Positions 24,513 to 33,147 of a stretch of DNA of 64,000 bases are shown piece by piece. How positions within the stretch are numbered: position 1 is the first letter of the stretch; each line of letters opens with the position of its first letter. Source of the DNA: Haloterrigena turkmenica DSM 5511 (GTDB taxonomy: Archaea; Halobacteriota; Halobacteria; Halobacteriales; Natrialbaceae); assembly GCF_000025325.1 (NCBI RefSeq), contig NC_013743.1, forward strand, positions 3,100,001 to 3,164,000, written 5' to 3'. Under the pieces are notes generated by a model that worked only from the letters and a program-made list of their open reading frames with translations, searched no databases and was not told where the DNA came from. The translations under genes were made by a program, and so were the position numbers.

Positions 24513-25286
24513 ATGACCTTCAGTATCTGCGCTCACGAGGCCTACGAGACCCCGGACGGCGAGAGCCACCATCGATTCGGCGTCGCCGTGACGACCCGTC
24601 TTCCCGGCGTCGGTGCGCTCTGTCCGTTCGTCAGCGACCGCGGCGCCGTCGCGACCCAGAGCCTGATCAACGTCGAACTCGGCGAGCGCGGGCTCGCCTA
24701 CCTCGAGGACGGGCTCGCGATCGATGATGCCCTCGAGGCACTGCTCAACGCCGACGAGGGCGCCCCGCAGCGACAGCTCCACGGCGTCGACCGCGAGGAG
24801 ACGTTCGCCTTCACCGGCGCGGAGTGCGTCGAGCACTCCGGACACCTCGAGCACGACAATTTCACCGTCGCCGGCAACATGCTGACCGGCGAGGACGTCC
24901 TCGAGGCGGCCGCGGCCAACTACGCGGCCAACGCCGTTCACGAGACGACCGATCCCGCGACTGGGCCGGAAGCGGTTCGGGACGACGCCGAAACCGATCC
25001 GTTGGCGAAGCGGCTGATCGACGCCCTCGCGGCGGGCAACCTCGAGGGCGGCGACAAGCGCGAGGAGCTGTCGGTTCAGAGCGCGGCGGTCGTCGTCGAG
25101 ACGACCGAACACCACGACTGGGAGCCGGCGTACGACGACCTGCGGATCGACGCGAGCGAGACCCCAATCGCCGATCTGCGAGAGACCTACGACCTCGCGA
25201 TGGCCGGCTACGAATCCACATTAGAACGGTACAGCGACGCCTTCGCGGCGGACTCGCTCGAGTCCGTCGAAGACGAGGGACCCTGA
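24513..25286 (+). CDS. DUF1028 family protein (Ntn-hydrolase-like fold)
   Basis: A 257-residue DUF1028 protein. The family begins MTFSI as here, which sets the start at 24513 rather than the upstream TTG at 24486. Characteristic blocks are FGVAVTTRLPGVGALCPF, GAVATQSLINVELG and NFTVAGNMLTGEDVL. The family is predicted to have an N-terminal-nucleophile hydrolase-like fold, but its substrate is unknown; some members are linked to peptidoglycan or peptide-related contexts, which do not apply here. It is divergent from sepF. Confidence 0.9.
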   Translation: MTFSICAHEAYETPDGESHHRFGVAVTTRLPGVGALCPFVSDRGAVATQSLINVELGERGLAYLEDGLAIDDALEALLNADEGAPQRQLHGVDREETFAFTGAECVEHSGHLEHDNFTVAGNMLTGEDVLEAAAANYAANAVHETTDPATGPEAVRDDAETDPLAKRLIDALAAGNLEGGDKREELSVQSAAVVVETTEHHDWEPAYDDLRIDASETPIADLRETYDLAMAGYESTLERYSDAFAADSLESVEDEGP

Positions 25287-25474
25287 CGGCGACCCTTCTA
25301 ATTTATATAGCGAGATCTAATTTATACGCCGAGAAACGAGAGCTCGGCGACCACTATCGAGAAAACTCGTTTCGTGCCCGACGCAGTAACGGATATTCCT
25401 AGCGCAGGTATCGGGATAGAACGAGAACTGGTTACGGACAAACCTCAAATGGGTTCCGACTGTATCGGGGATAG

Positions 25475-26578
25475 ATGGCGCATTCGTTCCGGTCTGGGGC
25501 CGGCTCCGCGCTCGAGTTTTCGACGGGCGAGCTGACAGGAGCGCTAGGTGATTCGGTTACGGTATTGCCGCTGGTAGTCGCGCTGGCGGCGACGACGAGT
25601 GTCTCCCTGCCTCACGTACTGGTCGGCTTCGGCGTCTTCCAGATCGTCTGGGGACTCTACTACGGACTACCGCTGTCCGTCGAACCGATGAAGGCCTTGA
25701 TCGGGCTGGCGATCGTCGGGACGCTCACCTATGTGGAACTCGCCGCCGCCGGCCTGGTAGCGGGGGGCATACTGCTCGCGGTGGGGAAACTGGGGCTCGT
25801 CGGCCGACTCCAGCGGGTCGTCGGCGAACCCGTGATCCGCGGCGTACAGTTCGCCGTCGCCTTGCTCCTCCTCGAGGCGGCCGTCGACCTCTCGACGGGG
25901 AACCTCCCGGTCGCGATCGGCGGGCTAGCCGTCGTCGGCCTGCTAGCGCTGGTCGGCTACCGGCAGGCCAGCGTGCTGGTCGTGCTCGGGCTCGGCGCCC
26001 TCACGGCCGTCACGACGACGGGAATCCCGACACCGCAGGTGCCCGCTCTCGCCGTCTTCCCGGCGGGCGGGCCGACCCTGTCTTCCGCCGCGCTCGAGGG
26101 GACCGTCGCACAGTTGGGGATGACGGTCGGGAACGCGGCGATCGCGACTGCCCTGCTCTGTGGCGATCTCTACGACCGGGATATCTCGCCAGACGCGCTC
26201 TCGACGAGTATGGGCGTGACCTGTCTGGCGGCGATTCCGCTCGGCGGCGTGCCGATGTGCCACGGCAGCGGCGGACTCGCGGGGAAGTACGCCTTCGGCG
26301 CTCGCACCGGCGGTGCGAACGTGCTGCTCGGGGTCGGCTACCTCGCGCTGGCGCTCGTGGCCACCGGGGCCCTGCTGGCCGCATTCCCGCTTGCGGTTCT
26401 CGGCGTCCTGCTCGTCGTCGTCTCCCTCGAGTTGGCTCGAGCGGCGTTCGAGCCGGTCTCGGGCCGCCGTTCGCTGGCGTTCGTGCTGGGCGTCGGCGCC
26501 ATCGGCCTGTTCATCAACGTCGGCGTCGCGTTCGTCCTCGGCGCTGGCCTGTTCTGGGCGTTGGCTGGAGCGGAGTGA
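25475..26578 (+). CDS. MOT1-type molybdate/sulfate transporter
   Basis: A 367-residue membrane protein with about ten transmembrane helices. It carries the MOT1/SulP-related signatures FSTGELTGALGDSVTVLPL near the N-terminus and PMCHGSGGLAGKYAFGARTG in the second half, typical of high-affinity molybdate transporters. It should import molybdate (or sulfate) into the cytoplasm. The 188-nt upstream gap contains two TATA-like elements (AATTTATATAG near 25300-25312 and AATTTATACG near 25319-25328), implying a leader of more than 100 nt or a promoter for an unseen short transcript. Confidence 0.88.
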   Translation: MAHSFRSGAGSALEFSTGELTGALGDSVTVLPLVVALAATTSVSLPHVLVGFGVFQIVWGLYYGLPLSVEPMKALIGLAIVGTLTYVELAAAGLVAGGILLAVGKLGLVGRLQRVVGEPVIRGVQFAVALLLLEAAVDLSTGNLPVAIGGLAVVGLLALVGYRQASVLVVLGLGALTAVTTTGIPTPQVPALAVFPAGGPTLSSAALEGTVAQLGMTVGNAAIATALLCGDLYDRDISPDALSTSMGVTCLAAIPLGGVPMCHGSGGLAGKYAFGARTGGANVLLGVGYLALALVATGALLAAFPLAVLGVLLVVVSLELARAAFEPVSGRRSLAFVLGVGAIGLFINVGVAFVLGAGLFWALAGAE

Positions 26579-26806
26579 TCGGCCGCTCGGAGTAGCGTCT
26601 TTCCGCACTATGTTCTGTTTTCGACGGTAGCGCAGCGGACTCTCCGCAAAATCGCAGCGAGAACGACGCTCGAGCGGTGTAGCGGCGGCTGTCGGCTACG
26701 TCCGTCACTCCCTCGATTCTAACGGGATAAATTTCATACCGCGATATCAAATCCGTCGAACTCGAGAGACGCGGGGCTTTTCTCCCCGGACTGCGAAGGT
26801 GTGCCG

Positions 26807-26932
26807 ATGCCAGCGAGCTGGGCCGAACTCTTCGATCGGGGCGCGGATTACGACGTGGATCTCGAGGCCGTTCGAACGGCGGCCGACGAACTGTCGACCG
26901 AGACGGAGACGGAGGCCGGCGACGATGCCTGA
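26807..26932 (+). CDS. small acidic protein, 41 aa, overlapping the PIN-like gene
   Basis: A 41-residue acidic frame, MPASWAELFDRGADYDVDLE and a helical tail. Its last 8 nt (ATGCCTGA) overlap the start of the next gene, so translation is coupled. Similar 'SW..LF.RA..YDV' micro-proteins are familiar from haloarchaeal genomes. Being small, acidic and encoded just upstream of a PIN-like protein, it could be a partner or antitoxin; that is inference. Confidence 0.6.
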   Translation: MPASWAELFDRGADYDVDLEAVRTAADELSTETETEAGDDA

Positions 26933-27404
26933 GCGACCGAATCCGGCCCGCGTCGTCGCGGCCCCCAAAGTGCTCGCGGCCGACCTGCTCGTCGGCGGCG
27001 ACGCCCGGGACGCCCTCGATCACGTCCGTCGTCACTCCTGGGTCGAACTGGTTGCGAGCGACCCGCTGCTCGAGGAGACCGAACGGCTCGTCGCGGCGCT
27101 GGCCGATTCCGACCTCGCGGCCGACCACCGGGAGCGACTCGAGACCGAGCGAGTGGCCGTCGACCAGCCGGCGGACGACCACCCGGCGCTCGCCTCGGCG
27201 TACCGCGGCGGGGCCGCACACCTGCTCTCGTACGACGAGGGGCTGGGGTCGGCGCGTGCGGGCCTCTCCCTGCAGCCTCGCGTCTCGGTCAGCGTCCGCC
27301 CCCCGGATGCGTTCGCGCAGCTGTTCGACCCCGAGAGCCTCTACGAGGCCGTCGAGGGCGGGGCGTATCCCGGTCCGGATCGGGATCCTCGAGCGTCGGA
27401 GTAG
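26925..27404 (+). CDS. PIN-like domain protein, 159 aa
   Basis: A 159-residue haloarchaeal protein starting MPERPNPARVVAAPKVLAAD. The N-terminal strand followed by 'AADLLVGGDARDALD' and a later 'LLSYDEGL' imitate the acidic strands of PIN-domain nucleases, though the first canonical Asp is not obvious (APKVLAAD). The family is haloarchaea-restricted as far as I can tell. It may be an RNase-like protein or a degenerate PIN fold. The 8-nt overlap with the upstream micro-ORF suggests a two-gene unit, with guaB-like 80 nt downstream. Confidence 0.75.
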   Translation: MPERPNPARVVAAPKVLAADLLVGGDARDALDHVRRHSWVELVASDPLLEETERLVAALADSDLAADHRERLETERVAVDQPADDHPALASAYRGGAAHLLSYDEGLGSARAGLSLQPRVSVSVRPPDAFAQLFDPESLYEAVEGGAYPGPDRDPRASE

Positions 27405-27483
27405 CACGCGGGGAGACGGTCGTGACACGGGCCCCTCGAGCCGAGACGCTTATCCGGCCACAGCCTCGAGTAGTGAGGGGTCA

Positions 27484-28608
27484 ATGAACGATCTCCGCAC
27501 CGGACTGAGTTACGGGGACGTGCTCCTCGTTCCGAATCGCTCGCCAGTCGACAGCCGCAGCGACGTGGATCTCTCGACGCGGCTCACGCCATCGGTCGAA
27601 CTCGAGACGCCGCTGGTCTCGGCCGCGATGGACACCGTCACGGAGGCCGAACTGGCGATCGCGCTGTCGCGGGCCGGCGGGTTCGGCGTCCTCCACCGCT
27701 TTCTCACGCCGGCGGAACAGGCCGAACAGGTCGCGCGCGTGAAAAACGCCGACGAGCAGGTCGGCGCCGCCATCGGGATCGACGAGGACTTCGTCGGACG
27801 CGGCGGGGCGCTGGTCGAGGCCGGCGTCGACGCGCTCGTCGTCGACGTCGCCCACGGCCACATGGAACGAACCATCGACGCCGTCGCGCGGCTCCGCGAG
27901 GAGTTCCCCGAGACGGATCTCGTCGCCGGTAACGTCGCGACGCCCGCGGGCGTCGAGGATCTGGCGGCCGCCGGCGCCGACTGCGTGAAGGTCGGCATCG
28001 GCCCCGGCTCCCACTGCACCACGCGGAAGGTCGCCGGAGCGGGCGTTCCGCAGCTGACCGCCGTCGACGACTGCGCGGAGGCGGCCGAGGCTCTCGACGT
28101 GACGATCTGCGCCGACGGCGGCATCCGCACCTCCGGCGACGCGGTGAAGGCGCTGATGGCGGGCGCCGACACCGTGATGATGGGCAGCCTCTTCGCGGGC
28201 ACCGAGGAGGCCCCCGGCGCGGTCGTCGAGGTCGACGGCACGCGATACAAGCGCTCGCGCGGCATGGCGACGACGACCGCCGCGGAGAAGCGCGACGACA
28301 AGGAAGAGGACGTCCGCGCCGACGAGGGTGTCGAGGCGCTGACCCCCTACAAGGGGCCGGTCGCCGACGTCGTCGCGGAGTTCTGTGCGGGTATCCAGTC
28401 CGGACTCTCTTACTGCGGCGGTCACACCATCCCCGAGGCCCGCGAGAAGGCGGAGTTCATCCGCGTCGCGGCCAGCGCGAAGGAACGCGAGGGCTACCAC
28501 GCCGACCACGACTGGGAGGGTGTCGACGTCGACAGCACGGCGAAGGCCGGCGGCGGTTCGGGTTCCGAAGACGGGAGCGCGAACGCGACCGCGGAAGGCG
28601 ACGACTGA
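27484..28608 (+). CDS. IMP dehydrogenase/GMP reductase family protein without CBS domains
   Basis: A 374-residue (beta/alpha)8 enzyme. Visible motifs are the N-terminal [21 protein letters not shown], the catalytic Cys loop [20 protein letters not shown] and the [20 protein letters not shown] phosphate site. CBS (Bateman) domains normally inserted after about residue 90 in IMPDH are absent. The flap region reads [17 protein letters not shown], and the C-terminus is an acidic Gly/Ser-rich tail. Either GMP reductase or a CBS-less IMPDH is possible; residues that separate these activities are not decisive by eye. Haloarchaea generally encode a second, CBS-containing GuaB elsewhere. Confidence 0.88.
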   Translation: MNDLRTGLSYGDVLLVPNRSPVDSRSDVDLSTRLTPSVELETPLVSAAMDTVTEAELAIALSRAGGFGVLHRFLTPAEQAEQVARVKNADEQVGAAIGIDEDFVGRGGALVEAGVDALVVDVAHGHMERTIDAVARLREEFPETDLVAGNVATPAGVEDLAAAGADCVKVGIGPGSHCTTRKVAGAGVPQLTAVDDCAEAAEALDVTICADGGIRTSGDAVKALMAGADTVMMGSLFAGTEEAPGAVVEVDGTRYKRSRGMATTTAAEKRDDKEEDVRADEGVEALTPYKGPVADVVAEFCAGIQSGLSYCGGHTIPEAREKAEFIRVAASAKEREGYHADHDWEGVDVDSTAKAGGGSGSEDGSANATAEGDD

Positions 28609-28674
28609 CGGCCGTCGATCGCAGTTCGTCCCTGCTTTCGAATTCGGACTCGAGCGAAAACCTCCGATCGCGAC

Positions 28675-29562
28675 TCAGACGGGTTTTCTCGCTTCGATCC
28701 GAGCGGACGCGACTGGCAGGTCCGCGGTCCACTCGCCCTCGAGGGCGATCGAGCCGTCGACGAAGCCGGCGTCGTCGAGCAGCGGCTCGAGTTCGTCGAT
28801 CGTCGCGGCCCCGCCGACGCAGGCGTCGACGGCGTCGGGATTCTCGCGGATCTCCCGCGGTAGCGGCTCGGTCGCGACGAGGTCCGAAATCGCGAGCGTG
28901 CCGCCGGGCCGAAGGACTCTGTACGCCTCCGCGAACACCTGGCCCTTGTCCGGCGAGAGGTTGACGACGCAGTTCGAGACGATCGTATCGACGGTCGCGT
29001 CGGCGACTGGAAGGTGTTCGATCTCGCCCAGTCGGAACTCGACGTTCTCGAACTCGCCCTCGGCCGCGTTCTCGCGAGCGCGCTCGAGCATCTCCGGCGT
29101 CATATCGACGCCGATAACCCGCCCCGAGGGGCCCACCTCGCGAGCCGCGAGGAAGCAGTCGAACCCGCCCCCGGAGCCGAGGTCGAGGACCGTCTCGCCG
29201 GCCTCGAGGTTCGAGATCGCAACGGGATTGCCACAGCCGAGCCCGAGGTTCGACTCCTCGGGGGCGGCCTCGAGGTCGGCCGGCTCGTAGCCGAGCGACA
29301 GCGCCCGAGACGGATCGTCCTCGAGGTCGAACTCGCCGTTCGAAGCGTCACAGCAGCCGCTGTCGGTTTCCGAGGTGTCACAGCACTCCGTTTCGGTGTC
29401 GTCGTCGGCCGCGGGGTCGTCACAGCAGTCGGCGTCGGTCGTCGAGGCGTCGCAACAGTCGCCGTCGGCGGACGCGACCTCGGCGTACCGCTCGCGGACG
29501 TGCGTTCGCTGATCGCGCGGCGTGTCGGTCGCGTCGTCGGTGGTGGTATCGTTTCCTGTCAT
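28675..29562 (-). CDS. arsM: arsenite S-adenosylmethionine methyltransferase (ArsM) with four CC motifs
   Basis: A 295-residue ArsM that methylates As(III) using SAM. Motif I is VLDLGSGGGFDCFLAA; the arsenic-binding cysteines are in GLGCGNPVA and VSNCVVNLSPDKG. An unusual acidic N-terminal insertion (about residues 30-75) has four Cys-Cys pairs (DCCDA, DCCDD, ECCDT, GCCDA) spaced about 10-15 residues apart; most ArsM proteins have one or two such pairs. It lies 28 nt downstream of arsR on the same strand, so the two form an operon controlled by arsenic. Confidence 0.93.
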   Translation of the reverse strand: MTGNDTTTDDATDTPRDQRTHVRERYAEVASADGDCCDASTTDADCCDDPAADDDTETECCDTSETDSGCCDASNGEFDLEDDPSRALSLGYEPADLEAAPEESNLGLGCGNPVAISNLEAGETVLDLGSGGGFDCFLAAREVGPSGRVIGVDMTPEMLERARENAAEGEFENVEFRLGEIEHLPVADATVDTIVSNCVVNLSPDKGQVFAEAYRVLRPGGTLAISDLVATEPLPREIRENPDAVDACVGGAATIDELEPLLDDAGFVDGSIALEGEWTADLPVASARIEARKPV

Positions 29563-29590
29563 GGTTGTCTCGGTTCGTATCGGTCGACAG

Positions 29591-29980
29591 TCAGTCGGTT
29601 TCCGGAACGTCGACGGCGGCTCCGATATCGAGCAACTCGAGCGCCGCCGTGTCGGCGATCCGGTAGTAGGTCCACTTCCCCTTCTTCCGGCCCTTGATCA
29701 GCCCCGCTTCCCGGAGCCGCCGGAGGTGGGTCGCGACCGTCGACTGGGGCGCCCCGAGGACGACCTGCAGTTCGCAAGCGCACAGTTCGCCGTCGCGGAG
29801 CGCCTCGAGGATCCGTACTCGGTGTTCGTTCGCGAGCGCGCCGAACACCGCCGCTTGCGTCGCGACCCTGTCTTCGGCCGGCCGCTGCTCCGTCAGGGCG
29901 TCAACGGTCTCCTCGACGTCGTCGCACACGGCCTCGAGGCTCCGGCAGGCTGCCTCGATCGCGTCATCGTCCGAATCCAT
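29591..29980 (-). CDS. arsR: ArsR-family winged-helix metalloregulator
   Basis: A 129-residue ArsR/SmtB repressor. The winged helix includes FGALANEHRVRILEAL, the metal-binding ELCACEL motif at the start of the alpha-3 helix (CxC, as in arsenite-responsive ArsR), and the recognition helix APQSTVATHLRRLREAGLI. Binding of As(III)/Sb(III) should release it from the promoter of its own operon with arsM. A perfect 12-bp palindrome at 30016-30027, between the TATA candidates and the start, is the best operator candidate. Confidence 0.93.
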   Translation of the reverse strand: MDSDDDAIEAACRSLEAVCDDVEETVDALTEQRPAEDRVATQAAVFGALANEHRVRILEALRDGELCACELQVVLGAPQSTVATHLRRLREAGLIKGRKKGKWTYYRIADTAALELLDIGAAVDVPETD

Positions 29981-30015
29981 ATTGTGTTTTCTCGATCTGT
30001 TTTGGACGAGAGGAT

Positions 30016-30027
30016 GCTCTCGAGAGC
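30016..30027. promoter_or_regulatory. candidate ArsR operator, perfect palindrome
   Basis: GCTCTCGAGAGC, 36-47 nt upstream of the arsR start. Minus-strand TATA candidates lie further upstream (ATATAG near 30055-30060 and CCTTTATATCG near 30076-30086). A repressor bound here would block a transcript starting at about 30030-30050. A second CTCGAG-centred half-palindrome lies just beside it (30032-30037). Confidence 0.45.
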
Positions 30028-30178
30028 GATTTCTCGAGCACTCCCTCGTCTACTATATCCATCGTTCCGCGACGATATAAAGGTCTAGCACCGCATATCG
30101 AGAAATAATCGAATTCGAGGGTTCGGTAGATTGGAGTCAGGTCGTCGAGAGCAAATCGGAAAAAGTCGATCTATCGCC

Positions 30179-30787
30179 TCACTGGTCGCGTCCGGCGTAC
30201 CACTCCGCGAACTCGGCCAGCGCGCGGCCGCGATGGGAGATCGCGTTTTTCTCCTCGGTGCTCATCTCGGCCATCGTCTGCCCGTTGTACTCGAAGATCG
30301 GATCGTAGCCGAACCCACCCTCGCCGCGCGGCGCGACGAGCGTTCCGGCGACCGAGCCCTCGAAGGTCTCGACTCTGACGGCTCGCGAACCGCTATCCGC
30401 TTCGCTCGCCGTCTCGTCCGAGGTGCGTGGCACTTCGCCGTCGGCGTACGCGAGCACCGTCTTGAACCGAGCGCGTCGGTTCTCCTCTTCGCTTGCGAGT
30501 CGCCAGAGCCGTTCGACGCCGACGGTGTCCTCCACGTAGGAGGAGTACGGGCCCGGGAATCCCTCGAGCGCGTCGACGAACAGTCCAGCGTCGTCGACGA
30601 GGACCGGTTCGTCGCTCCCCAGTTCCTCGAAGGCCTCGCGGGCGCCGTGGGCCGCGATCTCAGCGAGCGAGTCGCTCTGGACCTCGGTGTAGTCGTAGTC
30701 GATCTGTTCGACTGGCTCGAGGTCCGCGAGGTAGTCCCGCGCCTCGCGAACCTTCCCCTCGTTGCCGGTGACGAATCGAATGGCCAT
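30179..30787 (-). CDS. non-canonical purine NTP pyrophosphatase (RdgB/HAM1 family)
   Basis: A 202-residue housecleaning enzyme that hydrolyses ITP, dITP and XTP to monophosphates and so keeps deaminated purines out of nucleic acids. It begins MAIRFVTGNEGKVREA (substrate-binding TGNxxK motif). It has LVDDAGLFVDALEGFPGPYS with the catalytic Asp pair, GGFGYDPIF and the C-terminal ISHRGRAL. The ATG 30785-30787 gives the family N-terminus; the one at 30814 adds a non-homologous basic leader. An internal acidic/Ser-rich loop (about residues 125-145) is longer than usual. Confidence 0.95.
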   Translation of the reverse strand: MAIRFVTGNEGKVREARDYLADLEPVEQIDYDYTEVQSDSLAEIAAHGAREAFEELGSDEPVLVDDAGLFVDALEGFPGPYSSYVEDTVGVERLWRLASEEENRRARFKTVLAYADGEVPRTSDETASEADSGSRAVRVETFEGSVAGTLVAPRGEGGFGYDPIFEYNGQTMAEMSTEEKNAISHRGRALAEFAEWYAGRDQ

Positions 30788-30946
30788 GTGCGAGCGACGT
30801 GGCGGCGACGGCAAAGCGTCGTCGGTTGCGTCGCGCCGACGTCGGTCGTCGTCTCCGCCTTTCGGAAGTGTCAGCGGTGACGTCGGCCGCTGATGGCTCG
30901 AGGCTCAGTACGTGCCGATCGGCGATCGACGGCTGGCGGCCGGCGA

Positions 30947-31873
30947 TCAGTCGTCGGCGTCTGCGAGCCGCTCGAGCGGATCCCAGCCGTCGAGGACGGT
31001 CTCTCTGGTGTACTCGGTGGCCTCCTCGTCGGTCAACTGGTGGGCCCAGTCGACGCGCTCGTCGGGCGTAAAGCCAGGGCCCTCGTTCTCGTACTCGGCG
31101 TAGAAGGCGGTTTCCTCCTTGTCGGGGTCCCGCCAGTTGTGCCACCCTTCGGGCCGGACGTGCTCGCCGAGGTAGCAGTGTGCGAACACCGTCTGGGCGT
31201 AGGGACGCCAGGGTCGTCCCAGGTAGAAGGAATTCTCAGGCGCGTCGCCCGTGATCTCGCAGTTCCGGAAGAGGTAGCCGTAGTCGGTGTCCTCGGTCGT
31301 CGAGGCGGCGGTGACGTACCCCTTGTCGCCGGTACAGAAGATCTCGCAGTCCTCGAAGACGGCCGTCGACCAGCCGAAGATGAAGTCGACCCGGCCCTCG
31401 ACGTAGCAGTCGCGGTAGTACTGGCGGCTGTCCTCGCCGTGGGTGTAGAGGGTGTCCTGGTGACCGAGGAACCGGCAGTTCTCGAAGACGGCGCGGTCGC
31501 CGTCGACTCGGACGGCCACGGCCTGTCCCACGGCGCCCGCCGTGTTCTGGAACGTGAGGTCCCGCGCCGTGAAGTCGTCGCCGAACAGGAAGCAACTCGA
31601 GGACTCGGTGGTCCCCATCTCCTCGCCGAAGCGGTTTGCCTCGCCGTTGTAGTCGTCGTAGGTCAGAATCGTCTCCTCGGGGTCCTCGCCGACGAGGGTC
31701 ACATTGGTCTTGGAGGTCGGAACCACCAGTTTCTCCTCGTAGGTTCCGGACTCGAGGAAGATCGTCGTCTCCGCGTCTCGGAAGTCCGGAACCGCGTCGA
31801 TCGCGGCCTGGACGGACTCGAAATCGCCGCTCTCGTCTCGCGCGACGACGAAGTCGAAGCTCTCGACCTGCAT
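30947..31873 (-). CDS. pectinesterase family protein without signal peptide
   Basis: A 308-residue right-handed beta-helix carbohydrate esterase (CE8). All catalytic blocks are present: GQAVAVRVDGD (Gln), FLGHQDTLYT (Gln and Asp), VDFIFGWSTAVFEDCEI (Asp) and FYLGRPWRPYAQ (Arg, Trp). The ATG at 31871-31873 gives MQVESFDFVVARDESGDF; no Sec or Tat signal and no anchor are visible with either start, so the enzyme appears cytoplasmic, which is odd for a pectin-modifying enzyme. It could act on imported oligogalacturonides or on a different methyl ester. No other pectin genes are nearby. Confidence 0.92.
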   Translation of the reverse strand: MQVESFDFVVARDESGDFESVQAAIDAVPDFRDAETTIFLESGTYEEKLVVPTSKTNVTLVGEDPEETILTYDDYNGEANRFGEEMGTTESSSCFLFGDDFTARDLTFQNTAGAVGQAVAVRVDGDRAVFENCRFLGHQDTLYTHGEDSRQYYRDCYVEGRVDFIFGWSTAVFEDCEIFCTGDKGYVTAASTTEDTDYGYLFRNCEITGDAPENSFYLGRPWRPYAQTVFAHCYLGEHVRPEGWHNWRDPDKEETAFYAEYENEGPGFTPDERVDWAHQLTDEEATEYTRETVLDGWDPLERLADADD

Positions 31874-31984
31874 GCTGGCGCGAAGTTGCGGCGCCGCCCG
31901 GTATAACGGTTCGGTTCGGCAGCGCACGCTTGAAGCGCGGCTCTCGAGTCCGAGAGTGCAATTACGGCGAAAAACGGAGCGCTC

Positions 31985-32269
31985 CTACTCGTCCTGATCG
32001 TCGACGATGACCTCGACGGGCTCGTCCCGGCGGTCCTCGTCGGTTCCGGAGTCGCTCTGCTCTTGCTGCCAGAGGAGCGCGCCGGCGACGAGGACGACGA
32101 TCCACGACCGCCAGTTGGCGAGGTTCAGCGTGTAGCCGACACCGAAGGGCTTCTCGACGAGCATCCCCTCGCCGGGCTGCCAGTACGAGGAGATCATCCG
32201 TCCGAGGCTGGGTCGATCGAAGTTGTACGGTACGCCGAGAATCTCTCCGGAAGTCGGTTTGTCTGCCAT
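31985..32269 (-). CDS. DUF5808-type membrane protein, 94 aa
   Basis: A 94-residue protein whose N-terminal half reads GVPYNFDRPSLGRMISSYW and KPFGVGYTLNLANWRSW, the pattern of the DUF5808 domain, followed by one membrane segment (WIVVLVAGALLW) and an acidic tail. Function unknown. A plus-strand divergent promoter is not needed, since the next gene on the left is also on this strand. Confidence 0.75.
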   Translation of the reverse strand: MADKPTSGEILGVPYNFDRPSLGRMISSYWQPGEGMLVEKPFGVGYTLNLANWRSWIVVLVAGALLWQQEQSDSGTDEDRRDEPVEVIVDDQDE

Positions 32270-32394
32270 ACGGAACGGTACGGTCTCACCCGATATGAGT
32301 ATTGGGTCATCGTCTCCGTCAGCGGAATCGAACCCCGCGGACCCTCGAGAGCGCCGTCCCGAACCGCGGTTTCGCGGGGACGAGAGCCGCCGCC

Positions 32395-33051
32395 CTACCG
32401 CTCGAGCAACGCTCCGATCAGCGTCGACTCGGCTTTCTGGAGATGTTCCGCAGCGGTCGCGGTCGCGCAGTCGAGTTCGCGGGCGACGTCAGCCGCCGTC
32501 GCCTCGCGGGGAACGTCGTAGTAGCCAATTTCGAGGCCGGTTTCGACGGCCTCGCGCTGGCGCTCGGAGAGCCGCCCGATAGCGCTCTTCGGCGCGACGG
32601 TCTCCCCGCCGACCGCTTCGACGGTGACGCCGACGCCATCGGGGACGCCCTCGACCGCGTTCTGGATGTCGGCAGCCGTCCCGATGATCGAGAACGTGTT
32701 GGTCCCGTCGTCGTTGCAGACGATCGGCGGCACGGTGATCAGACTCCCCTGCGTGAAGTTCTCGAACAGCAGCCGCGCGGCGTCGGCGACCGCGCCCTCG
32801 AGGAAGCAGTGACACTCCCGATCTGTGAGCGGGAGGAGTTCGTACTCGTCGACGTTCCGACTGGCCTCGAGTTCAGCTTCGAACCGGCGGTAGTCGCCGC
32901 GAAGCCACAGCAGGAACGCCGTCGGCGGCGCCGCGACGTTCCAGTTGATGATGTGGGCTCGATCGAGCGACGGCGCCCCGCCCGCGAGCCGTCGGTACAG
33001 CGGTGGGGCGTAGTCGCCGGCGGGGTCCAAGGTGATTCGAACGCGTTTCAT
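32395..33051 (-). CDS. bacterio-opsin-activator-type HTH transcription regulator
   Basis: A 218-residue regulator with an N-terminal sensor domain (about residues 1-155) and a C-terminal HTH_10 domain (LSERQREAVETGLEIGYYDV, then AADVARELDCATATAAEHL). The N-terminal part begins MKRVRITLDP and includes a Cys-His-Cys cluster (RECHCFLEG) that might respond to metal or redox state. It is the second such regulator in the window and only distantly similar to the one at 18649-19302. Confidence 0.85.
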   Translation of the reverse strand: MKRVRITLDPAGDYAPPLYRRLAGGAPSLDRAHIINWNVAAPPTAFLLWLRGDYRRFEAELEASRNVDEYELLPLTDRECHCFLEGAVADAARLLFENFTQGSLITVPPIVCNDDGTNTFSIIGTAADIQNAVEGVPDGVGVTVEAVGGETVAPKSAIGRLSERQREAVETGLEIGYYDVPREATAADVARELDCATATAAEHLQKAESTLIGALLER

Positions 33052-33147
33052 CGGTCGGTTGCTGTCGACTAGTCGACAGGAGGCGTGATAAATGCGGGCG
33101 ACATATTCGGCCGAACGGTTTCAACTCGGCCGCCCGTAGGACCGCAT

